From Lachnospiraceae bacterium UBA3785 (GTDB taxonomy: Bacteria; Bacillota; Clostridia; Lachnospirales; Lachnospiraceae): DNA of 18,116 nucleotides. A program made the translations under genes and the position numbers. A model generated the notes under the pieces. It did not search any database and had not been told where the DNA came from. It saw nothing but the letters and a program-made list of their open reading frames with translations. This document shows, piece by piece, positions 1 to 7,462 of this stretch (its first letter is position 1; every line of letters begins with the position of its first letter). The stretch covers positions 1-18,116 of the forward strand of contig DFFD01000248.1 in assembly GCA_002369495.1 (NCBI GenBank), in the 5' to 3' direction.

Positions 1-1
1 C

Positions 2-1930
2 TACCTTTTTGAGACCCAGAAGACGAATCTTTCCCACATTTCGACGGTCCGTCCCTACCACACGGAGGAGTTCATGGTCATGGATGCCTCCTCGATCCGC
101 AACCTGGAACTCCTCGAGACGCTCCGCGAGAAGGAGAAGAGAGGCTCTCTCTTCTGGGTCCTCGACAAGACCCGCACCGCGATGGGCGGACGCATGCTGA
201 GATCCTGGATCGAACAGCCGCTGATCGACAAAAAGAAGATCGAAGCGCGCCTTAACGCGGTGGAATCGCTCAATAAAAATGAAATCACCTGTTCCGAACT
301 CCGCGAGTACCTGAACCCGGTCTACGACCTCGAGCGGCTCGTCGCGAGGATCAGCTACAAAAGCGCGAATCCCCGCGACCTGATCGCGATGAAGAATTCC
401 CTCTCGATGCTGCCGCACATCCGGACACTTCTTTCGGAGCTGCCGGATGAGAAGATGGTTTCATTTTACGAAGAGATGGACACGCTGGAGGACATCTGCT
501 CCCTCATCGAGGCGTCCATCATCGACGATCCGCCTCTCGCGATGAAGGAGGGCGGCATCATCCGGGACGGCTACAATGAGGATGTGGACGGCTATAGGGC
601 CGCGCGGACGGAAGGGAAGAGCTGGCTCGCGGAACTGGAGGCGGAAGAGCGCGAGAAGACCGGGATCCACACGCTGAAAGTGAAATTCAACCGCGTGTTC
701 GGCTACTGCATCGAGATTTCGAACTCCTTCAGGGACAAGGTGCCGGACACCTACACGCGCAAGCAGACGCTGGTCGGCGGCGAGCGCTACACGATGCCGC
801 GGCTCAAGGAGCTCGAGGACAAGATCCTCGGCGCGGAGGACAAGCTCAATTCGCTCGAATATGAGCTGTTTGCGGACGTCCGTGATCAAATCGGGGAAAA
901 TCTGGTACGAATCCAGAAAACCGCCCGGATGGTTGCGGAGATCGACGTGCTGGCCTCGCTCTCGGAAGTCGCACGAAGAAACCGCTATGTGCGGCCGAAC
1001 ATCAACACCGAAGGGGTCATCGACATCAAGGCGGGCCGTCATCCGGTCGTCGAGCGCATGATCGAAAATGACGCTTTTGTACCGAACGACACCGTCCTCG
1101 ACATGAAGAAGAAGCGCATCTCGATCATCACGGGACCGAACATGGCCGGCAAATCGACCTACATGCGCCAGAGCGCGCTGATCGTCCTGATGGCCCAGAT
1201 CGGCAGTTTTGTGCCGGCGAAGAGCGCGAATATCGGCCTGGTGGACCGTATCTTCACGCGTGTCGGGGCTTCCGACGACCTCGCCTCCGGCCAGTCCACC
1301 TTCATGGTCGAGATGACCGAGGTCGCCAATATCCTGAGAAATGCAACCCCGAAGAGCCTCCTCATCCTCGACGAGATCGGACGCGGTACATCCACCTTCG
1401 ACGGGCTCTCGATTGCCTGGGCGGTCATCGAGTACATCGCCGACCGGAAGATCATCGGGGCGAAGACCCTGTTCGCGACCCACTACCACGAGCTCACGGA
1501 GCTCGAAGGCAAGATCGACGGCGTGAACAACTACTGCATCGCGGTGCGTGAGAAGGAGGACGGAATCATCTTCCTGCGCAAGATCGTGAAGGGCGGAGCG
1601 GACAAGAGCTACGGTGTCCAGGTCGCCCGCCTTGCCGGGGTGCCGGAGGCGGTGCTCACCAGGGCCGGCCAGCTGGTGGAACAGCTCTCGGCTTCCGACA
1701 TCACCGCCGCGGTCGAGTCGATCGCCGGGGTCGGCGCGAAGCCGAAGAGCAAGTCGACCCACTATGACGAGGTCGACCTGACCCAGATGTCTCTCTTCGA
1801 CACCGTGAAGGACGAGGACATCCTGAACGAACTCCGCGATATGGATATCACCAACATGACGCCGGTCGACGCCCTGAACGAGCTTTACCGGCTGCAGAAC
1901 AAGCTGAAAAACCGCTGGAAAAAACAATGA
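2..1930 (+). CDS. mutS: DNA mismatch repair protein MutS, 5' end missing
   Basis: MutS recognises base mismatches and small loops and, with ATP, recruits MutL. The reading frame is open from base 2, and its first residues (YLFETQKTNLSHI) match the MutS core that precedes the conserved RPYHTEEFMVMD stretch. The ATG at 74 is therefore internal. About 642 residues are present against roughly 850-880 for the family, so the mismatch-binding domain I and most of the connector domain lie outside the window. Counting from base 2, the Walker A loop GPNMAGKS is at 378-385 and the Walker B/signature DEIGRGT begins at 457, followed by the FATHYHELTELE region. Near the C-terminus, QMSLF (595-599) fits a beta-clamp binding motif. 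The stop overlaps the mutL start by four bases (ATGA), which points to coupled translation. Function is certain; only the true start is unseen. Confidence 0.98.
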   Translation, partial: YLFETQKTNLSHISTVRPYHTEEFMVMDASSIRNLELLETLREKEKRGSLFWVLDKTRTAMGGRMLRSWIEQPLIDKKKIEARLNAVESLNKNEITCSELREYLNPVYDLERLVARISYKSANPRDLIAMKNSLSMLPHIRTLLSELPDEKMVSFYEEMDTLEDICSLIEASIIDDPPLAMKEGGIIRDGYNEDVDGYRAARTEGKSWLAELEAEEREKTGIHTLKVKFNRVFGYCIEISNSFRDKVPDTYTRKQTLVGGERYTMPRLKELEDKILGAEDKLNSLEYELFADVRDQIGENLVRIQKTARMVAEIDVLASLSEVARRNRYVRPNINTEGVIDIKAGRHPVVERMIENDAFVPNDTVLDMKKKRISIITGPNMAGKSTYMRQSALIVLMAQIGSFVPAKSANIGLVDRIFTRVGASDDLASGQSTFMVEMTEVANILRNATPKSLLILDEIGRGTSTFDGLSIAWAVIEYIADRKIIGAKTLFATHYHELTELEGKIDGVNNYCIAVREKEDGIIFLRKIVKGGADKSYGVQVARLAGVPEAVLTRAGQLVEQLSASDITAAVESIAGVGAKPKSKSTHYDEVDLTQMSLFDTVKDEDILNELRDMDITNMTPVDALNELYRLQNKLKNRWKKQ

Positions 1931-4047
1931 GCATCATACATATTCTTGACCAGAATACAGTCGATAAGATCGCCGCCGGCGAGGTCGTCGAGCGTCCGGC
2001 TTCCATCGTGAAGGAACTCACGGAAAATGCCATCGACGCAGGCGCCTCCCGCATCACGATCGAAATAAAGGACGGCGGCATCTCCATGATCCGCATCACC
2101 GACGACGGAAAGGGGATTGCCGAGGATGATGTGCGGCTTGCCTTTTTAAGGCACGCCACCTCAAAGCTGAGGACCGTCGACGAGCTGAAGACGATCGGCT
2201 CCCTGGGCTTCCGCGGCGAAGCGCTCTCCTCGATCGCGGCCGTGAGCCGCGTCGAGCTGATCACGAAGCAGGAGGATGCCGCTGCGGCGACCCGCTACGT
2301 GATCGAGGGGGGCAAGGAAAAGCTGCTGGAGGAGGTCGGCGCTCCGGACGGGACGACGATCGTTGTCCGGGACATTTTCTACAATACGCCGGCCCGCGCC
2401 AAGTTCTTAAAGACCGCCCAGACGGAAGCAGCCCACGTCGGCAGCTACGTCGAGCAGCTGGCGCTCTCGAGGCCGGATATCGGGTTTGAGTTCATCCAGA
2501 ACGGCACGAGCCGCCTTTCGACGACCGGCAGCGGCAATCTAAAGGACACGCTTTACCATATTTACGGCAGGAGCGTGGTCGACGAGCTGCTCCCGGTGGA
2601 TTATTTTGAAGGGCCTGTCCACATGACCGGCTTTATCGCCAAGCCTTCCGTGAGCCGCGGCAACCGCAATTTCGAGAATTATTTCGTGAACGGACGCTAC
2701 GTCAGGAGCCGCGTGATCGCCCTGGGCATCGAGTCAGGCTACGGAAACAAGCTGATGCAGCACCAGTATCCGTTCACCTGCCTCACCATCAGGATCGACG
2801 GCGACAAGGTGGACGTCAACGTCCACCCGACCAAGATGGACGTCCGTTTCTCGGACGAAAAAGGGGTCCTCACCGCCGTCATGCACGGCGTCTCCCGTGT
2901 GCTCCAGTACCAGGAGATGATCGTGAAGACCTCCCTCAATCCGCCGTTGAAGCCGTCCAGGCCGGAAAAAAGGGAGCGCTACGCCAATCCGGAGCCGTTT
3001 GAGCGCCGGGAGATCCGCGAGAGGAGCTTTGCCGGACGGCAGGAGGGGGTACCCGCGGGGATCGTGCGGGAGCTTCCTTCGGAAAATGCGCCGGCACAGC
3101 CTCCGACAGGCCCCGCAGCCGGTTTCGCACCGGCTGAAAAGCTTCCGGAAAATGCAGCTCCCGCCCCGCGGACAGATGAAGGACGTTTCGCCGGGGAGAG
3201 ACTGTCCGCGCCTCATCCTGAAGCAGGAGCGCAGGCGGACGCGGCAGCGGCAGGGCAGGCAGATGCGGTCATGGCAGGGCATGCAGATACGGCAGCGGAG
3301 GGGCAGGCCGGATTGCCTGTGACAGAACAGACGGCTGCAGATCCTTCACAGCCGGTTCCCTCACAGCCGATTGCTTCACAGCCAGACTCTGAGCAGCCGG
3401 TCCCGGAGCAGCAACCTGTCCGCTTTGAGCAGGGAAGCTTCATGCCTGAGTTCCTCGCACCGGAAGCGGCGCCTCTCCGCAGGATCATCGGCTGCGCGTT
3501 CAACACCTACTGGATCGTCGAATATGGCGACAGTCTCTACCTGATCGACCAGCATGCCGCCCATGAGAAGGTTCTCTACTGCCGGTTCATGCGGGATTAT
3601 GAGAACAGTGCGATCGCCTCCCAGCAGGTCTCGCCTCCGGTCATCGTGACCCTGAGTGCGGAGGAACGGGTGCTGATCGCCGAGTACGGGGAAGCCTTCG
3701 AACGTTGCGGATTTGAGATTGAGTCCTTCGGCGGAAACGAGTACAAGATCTCCGCCGTTCCCTATTCGCTCAGCACGCTCGGCTCGCGGGAGCTCTTCAC
3801 GGACCTCCTCGATCACCTGGAGGTGACGCAGGACGCGAAGAAGCTGGAGAGCTACGTGCTGAAGGTCGCGACCGAGGCCTGCAAGGCGGCGGTCAAGGGC
3901 GGCGACAGGCTTTCATTTTCTGAGGCGAAGGCTCTCATCGACGAGCTCTTCACCTGCGACGATCCCTATCACTGCCCCCACGGGAGGCCGACGATCATCA
4001 CGCTCACGGAGCGCGATCTGGAAAAGAGGTTCAGGAGAATTGTCTGA
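1927..4047 (+). CDS. mutL: DNA mismatch repair protein MutL (endonuclease type)
   Basis: MutL couples MutS mismatch recognition to strand incision. The 706-residue protein has the GHKL ATPase domain first: KELTENAIDAGA (29-40), DDGKGI, RHATSKL and GSLGFRGEALSS are intact, then FYNTPARAKF. A long Ala/Gln/Pro-rich linker (about 340-510) contains two tandem repeats and explains why the protein is longer than B. subtilis MutL. The C-terminal dimerisation/endonuclease domain has DQHAAHE (541-547), the ACK motif at C652, CPHGRP (683-688) and a terminal KRFRR. In the DQHA(X)2E(X)4E motif the first Glu (E547) is kept but the last position is Cys (C552). The zinc-site residues suggest an active nuclease, as expected in bacteria without MutH. 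The start overlaps mutS by ATGA, and miaA begins inside its 3' end. Confidence 0.97.
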   Translation: MSIIHILDQNTVDKIAAGEVVERPASIVKELTENAIDAGASRITIEIKDGGISMIRITDDGKGIAEDDVRLAFLRHATSKLRTVDELKTIGSLGFRGEALSSIAAVSRVELITKQEDAAAATRYVIEGGKEKLLEEVGAPDGTTIVVRDIFYNTPARAKFLKTAQTEAAHVGSYVEQLALSRPDIGFEFIQNGTSRLSTTGSGNLKDTLYHIYGRSVVDELLPVDYFEGPVHMTGFIAKPSVSRGNRNFENYFVNGRYVRSRVIALGIESGYGNKLMQHQYPFTCLTIRIDGDKVDVNVHPTKMDVRFSDEKGVLTAVMHGVSRVLQYQEMIVKTSLNPPLKPSRPEKRERYANPEPFERREIRERSFAGRQEGVPAGIVRELPSENAPAQPPTGPAAGFAPAEKLPENAAPAPRTDEGRFAGERLSAPHPEAGAQADAAAAGQADAVMAGHADTAAEGQAGLPVTEQTAADPSQPVPSQPIASQPDSEQPVPEQQPVRFEQGSFMPEFLAPEAAPLRRIIGCAFNTYWIVEYGDSLYLIDQHAAHEKVLYCRFMRDYENSAIASQQVSPPVIVTLSAEERVLIAEYGEAFERCGFEIESFGGNEYKISAVPYSLSTLGSRELFTDLLDHLEVTQDAKKLESYVLKVATEACKAAVKGGDRLSFSEAKALIDELFTCDDPYHCPHGRPTIITLTERDLEKRFRRIV
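3241..3312 (+). repeat. 24-bp tandem repeat (3 units) in the mutL linker
   Basis: Three consecutive 24-base units start at 3241, 3265 and 3289. They encode AAAAGQAD, AVMAGHAD and TAAEGQAG (residues 439-462), and a weaker related unit (PEAGAQAD) lies just upstream. The period is a multiple of three, so unit gain or loss would keep the mutL frame. Confidence 0.85.
3343..3417 (+). repeat. 15-bp tandem repeat (5 units) in the mutL linker
   Basis: Five 15-base units start at 3343, 3358, 3373, 3388 and 3403. They encode PSQPV, PSQPI, ASQPD, SEQPV and PEQQP (residues 473-497). The first two or three units are the most alike (TCACAGCC core); the last two have drifted. The period is a multiple of three and lies in the disordered linker between the ATPase and endonuclease domains. 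Confidence 0.85.
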
Positions 4048-4981
4048 TAAGAAACAGAAACTGATCGTGGTAGCGGGTCCGACCGCAGCCGGCAAGAGCG
4101 AAGCGGCGGTCGAACTGGCCCGGAGAGTCGGCGGAGAGATCATCTCCGCTGATTCCATGCAGGTCTACCGGTACATGGATATCGGATCGGCGAAGATCAC
4201 GAAGGAGGAGATGATGGGCGTCCCCCACCATCTGATCGACGTCGCGGATCCGAAGGACGCGTTCGATGTGGTGCGGTACGCCGCCATGGCGAAGGAAGCC
4301 ATCCGCGGGATCGCTTCCCGCGGGCATCTGCCGATCCTCTGCGGCGGCACCGGCTTCTATATCCAGGCGGTGACCCGGGACATCAACTTCACCGAGACCG
4401 GAGCGAGGGAGGCAAGGCGGGCGGAGATGCTTGCATTTGCCGAAAAGGAGGGAAATGAAGCCCTCCACGCGCGCCTCGCCGCCGTCGACCCGGAATCCGC
4501 CCGCACCATCCACCCGAACAACGTCAAGCGGGTGATCCGGGCGATCGAGTATTTCGAGGAGACCGGGCAGAGCATCTACGAGCACAACGAGGAAGAGAAG
4601 CTGAGGGAGAGCCCTTACGATCTTCATTTCTTTGTGATCACGATGGACCGCGCGGAGCTCTACAGACGGATCGACCGCCGCGTCGATTTCATGATGGAGG
4701 AAGGGCTCTACGACGAGGTCCGGTATCTGAAGGCCATGGGGCTGACAAGAACCGATATCTCCATGCAGGGACTCGGCTACAAGGAGATGCTGGACTGCAT
4801 CGACGGAAATACAGACCTCGAGGAAGCCGTGCGGATCCTGAAGCGCGATACCAGGCATTTCGCCAAGCGGCAGATCACCTGGTTTAAGCGCGAGAAGGAC
4901 GCGGTCTGGCTTGACCGGGCGGATTTCGCCAATGATTCAATCCGCATCGCAGAATACATGAAAAAAACGATAGAAGGATGA
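4040..4981 (+). CDS. miaA: tRNA dimethylallyltransferase MiaA
   Basis: MiaA transfers the dimethylallyl group to N6 of A37 in tRNAs that read UNN codons, the first step of (ms2)i6A37 synthesis. The 313-residue protein has the P-loop GPTAAGKS (13-20), ADSMQVYRYMDIGSAK with the conserved Asp38, HHLIDVADP, GGTGFYIQAV, NNVKRVIRAIEYFEETG, SMQGLGYKE and a basic C-terminal HFAKRQITWFKRE, so all expected blocks are present. The start is TTG at 4040 and overlaps the mutL 3' end by eight bases. No other start codon gives the normal N-terminus. AGGAG at 4033-4037 leaves only two bases before the TTG, so initiation may rely on coupling to mutL termination. In many Firmicutes hfq follows miaA; here a PLP enzyme gene follows after four bases. 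Confidence 0.96.
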   Translation: MSDKKQKLIVVAGPTAAGKSEAAVELARRVGGEIISADSMQVYRYMDIGSAKITKEEMMGVPHHLIDVADPKDAFDVVRYAAMAKEAIRGIASRGHLPILCGGTGFYIQAVTRDINFTETGAREARRAEMLAFAEKEGNEALHARLAAVDPESARTIHPNNVKRVIRAIEYFEETGQSIYEHNEEEKLRESPYDLHFFVITMDRAELYRRIDRRVDFMMEEGLYDEVRYLKAMGLTRTDISMQGLGYKEMLDCIDGNTDLEEAVRILKRDTRHFAKRQITWFKREKDAVWLDRADFANDSIRIAEYMKKTIEG

Positions 4982-4985
4982 GCAG

Positions 4986-6272
4986 ATGATTGATACAAAG
5001 GCAATCTACGCCTCCCTCGGCATCAGCCCGGAGGTGTACAGCTACTGCGAGAAGATCGCAGAGGAACTGAAGGAACGTTTCGGGAAAATTGATGAGACCG
5101 CGGAGTACAACCAGCTCAAGGTGATCCGCGCGATGCACGAGTGCAAGGTTTCGGAAGCCTGCCTGTCCGGCACGACGGGTTACGGCTACAACGATATCGG
5201 CCGCGATATGCTGGAGGAGGTCTACGCAAAGACATTCAACACGGAGGCGGCGCTGGTCCGGCCGCTCATTTCCTGCGGGACGCACGCGCTGGCCACCGCG
5301 CTGTTCGGGAACTTAAGGCCCGGCGACGAGCTCCTGTCGATCGCCGGCAAACCCTACGATACGCTGGAGGAGGTCATCGGCATACGGCCGTCCACAGGGT
5401 CTTTAGCGGAATACGGCATCACCTACAGACAGGTCGACCTCCTGCCGGACGGCAATTTCGATCTTGCCGGCATACGGGCGGCCATCGGTCCGAAGACGAA
5501 GCTTGTCACGATCCAGCGTTCCAAGGGCTACGAGGTCCGGCGGACGCTCTCCGTGAAACAGATCGGCGAGGCCATCGCCTGCGTAAAATCGGTCCGCCCC
5601 GACGTGATCGTGATGGTGGACAACTGCTACGGAGAGTTTGTCGAGACGATCGAGCCGTCCGACGTCGGTGCGGACATGATCGTCGGCTCCCTCATCAAGA
5701 ACCCGGGCGGCGGCCTGGCGCCGGTCGGCGGCTACATCGCCGGCACGAAAGCCTGCGTTGAGAGGGCGTCCTTCCGCATGACCTGTCCGGGTCTCGGCGC
5801 GGAGGTCGGCCCGTCCCTCACCATGAACCAGTCCTTCTATCAGGGCTTCTTCATGGCCCCTGTTGTGACCGCCTCGGCCCTGAAGGGAGCCATATTTGCC
5901 GCCAACATCTACGAGCGGCTCGGCTTCCCGGTCCTGCCGGACGGAAGGGAGGAGCGCCACGACATCATCGAGGCGATCACGCTGGGGTCTCCGGAGGCAC
6001 TCTGCGCGTTCTGCCGCGGCATCCAGAAGGCAGCCCCGGTGGACAGCTTTGTCACGCCGGAACCGTGGGACATGCCGGGCTACGACAGCAAGGTGATCAT
6101 GGCCGCGGGGGCATTTGTCTCCGGATCCTCGATCGAGCTCTCCGCGGACGGACCGCTCAAGCCGCCTTACAACGTCTATTTTCAGGGAGGTCTCACCTGG
6201 CCGTCAGCCAAGCTCGGCATCATGACCTCCCTCGAAGAACTCTGCAGGGAAAATCTTGTTAAACTGCCATGA
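4986..6272 (+). CDS. Methionine gamma-lyase family (YnbB/'aluminum resistance') PLP-dependent protein
   Basis: This 428-residue protein belongs to the fold-type I PLP enzymes of the Met_gamma_lyase family (PF06838), seen in B. subtilis as YnbB and often labelled aluminum resistance protein. Motifs visible are TGYGYNDIGRD near the N-terminus, VRPLISCGTHALATALFGNLRPGD, VMVDNCYGEF with Asp212 placed to bind the pyridine nitrogen, and SLIKNPGGGLAPVGGYIAG with Lys238 as the likely PLP Schiff-base lysine. The family probably acts on sulfur or other amino acids, but its natural substrate is not settled, so I give no gene symbol. The start ATG is supported by AAGGA at 4974-4978, seven bases upstream. 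The stop overlaps the next gene's start (ATGA). B. subtilis also has ynbB not far from miaA, so the position is syntenic. Confidence 0.9.
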   Translation: MIDTKAIYASLGISPEVYSYCEKIAEELKERFGKIDETAEYNQLKVIRAMHECKVSEACLSGTTGYGYNDIGRDMLEEVYAKTFNTEAALVRPLISCGTHALATALFGNLRPGDELLSIAGKPYDTLEEVIGIRPSTGSLAEYGITYRQVDLLPDGNFDLAGIRAAIGPKTKLVTIQRSKGYEVRRTLSVKQIGEAIACVKSVRPDVIVMVDNCYGEFVETIEPSDVGADMIVGSLIKNPGGGLAPVGGYIAGTKACVERASFRMTCPGLGAEVGPSLTMNQSFYQGFFMAPVVTASALKGAIFAANIYERLGFPVLPDGREERHDIIEAITLGSPEALCAFCRGIQKAAPVDSFVTPEPWDMPGYDSKVIMAAGAFVSGSSIELSADGPLKPPYNVYFQGGLTWPSAKLGIMTSLEELCRENLVKLP

Positions 6273-7462
6273 ATAAAGCATATTCGGTCTACGTCATCGG
6301 CGGCGGGGCTTCAGGCCTTGCCGCAGCGATCTTCGCCGCAAGGGCCGGCGCATCCGTGACGATCCTCGAAAAAGAAAAGAAGTACGGCAAAAAGCTGCTC
6401 CGGACCGGCAACGGCCGCTGCAACCTGGCCAATCTGGGGCCGCTTGATGGCGCCTACCACGGGCGCCATCCGGAGTTTGCCCGCGAGGTGCTGGCGCATT
6501 TTGACCGGGAGAGGCTTCTCACCTTTTTCGAGGAGATCGGCGTCCACACAAGAAGCTATGACGGGTGGCTCTACCCGGCCTCCGAGAGCGCCGAATCGGT
6601 GCTCGCCTGTCTTTCGATGGCTGCCGAGGCGCTTAACGTGCGCATCCGCACCAACATCTGCGTGAAAGGCATCAGAAAGAGCGGCGGCAGGTTCCTCATT
6701 GACGTCGGAACCTACGTCTACACGGCCGACAGGGTGATCCTGGCGACCGGTTCTAATGCATCGCTGGTCAATCCCGGGGAAAATGAACCCCTCCTCATCG
6801 CCGCCGCCCTCGGCCACCGGATCATTCCGATCCATCCGGCCCTGGTGCCGCTCACGGTGAAGGACGCCGCCGCCCGCGGCTTTGCCGGCGTACGGGTGCG
6901 CGGAACGATCCGCCTGTATGCGGACGGAAAGCTTTTCCACGAGGAGAGCGGGCAGCTGCAGTTTACGGAGAACGGTATCTCCGGCATTCCGGTATTCAAC
7001 GGGAGCAGCGAGGCGCTGACGGCGCTTGCAGACGGACAGAGGGTCACCGCGGAGGCGGATCTGTTCCCGGATATGCCGGAGGATGTTTTCATTTCCTATC
7101 TTAAGGAGCGCTTTGAGAGACTCTCCGACCGAAAGCCGGAAGCCAGGCTCAAGGGCCTGATTCCGGACCGCCTGATCCCGGCTGTGACAGCGGGAGAGGA
7201 GAGCGCGGAGGCCTGTGCGCGGCGGATCAGGCATTTTCCGATGGAGATCACCGGATCGCGGGGGCTTGCGAACGCCCAGGTGTCGGGCGGCGGCATCGAC
7301 ACGGACGAGATTGATCCCGCAAGCATGGCTTCGCGCCTGGTTGAGGGTCTTTACATCACCGGCGAATGCCTCGACATCGACGGGGCCTGCGGCGGTTACA
7401 ATCTGATGTTCGCCTTCGCCGGCGGCGCGCTGGCCGGCATGGCGGCAGGAGAGGCAACATGA
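6269..7462 (+). CDS. NAD(P)/FAD-dependent oxidoreductase, HI0933/YhiN (BaiN-like) family
   Basis: This is a 397-residue soluble flavoprotein. The N-terminal Rossmann motif GGGASG (11-16) binds the FAD ADP moiety and is followed by an acidic end of strand 2 (TILEKE). GKKLLRTGNGRCNLAN (40-55) is the HI0933-family signature. VILATGS marks the second FAD contact, and the C-terminal GECLDIDGACGGYNLMFAFAGG (from 365) closes the FAD site. The middle (about 190-330) is the family's insert domain. Relatives include YhiN and BaiN. The substrate of most members is unknown, and nothing here indicates bile-acid metabolism. The gene overlaps its neighbours by ATGA on both sides, and it lies next to a second, unrelated flavoprotein gene. 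Confidence 0.92.
   Translation: MNKAYSVYVIGGGASGLAAAIFAARAGASVTILEKEKKYGKKLLRTGNGRCNLANLGPLDGAYHGRHPEFAREVLAHFDRERLLTFFEEIGVHTRSYDGWLYPASESAESVLACLSMAAEALNVRIRTNICVKGIRKSGGRFLIDVGTYVYTADRVILATGSNASLVNPGENEPLLIAAALGHRIIPIHPALVPLTVKDAAARGFAGVRVRGTIRLYADGKLFHEESGQLQFTENGISGIPVFNGSSEALTALADGQRVTAEADLFPDMPEDVFISYLKERFERLSDRKPEARLKGLIPDRLIPAVTAGEESAEACARRIRHFPMEITGSRGLANAQVSGGGIDTDEIDPASMASRLVEGLYITGECLDIDGACGGYNLMFAFAGGALAGMAAGEAT

Noticed and set aside
74..76. ATG at 74 as a mutS start
   Set aside because: The frame is open to base 2 and the residues before the ATG match conserved MutS core sequence.
461..1927. Long antisense open frame (488 residues) opposite mutS
   Set aside because: It mirrors codon bias of a high-G+C gene; the translation is rich in Asp/His/Arg/Val with no recognisable domain, and mutS is certain on the other strand.
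3200..3420. CRISPR-like repeat array
   Set aside because: The repeats are short, contiguous, lack spacers and lie in frame within mutL.
7366..7458. 31-codon upstream extension of the COG2509 gene
   Set aside because: It encodes an Arg-rich shadow of the preceding flavoprotein; the ATG at 7459 has the proper ribosome binding site and overlap.
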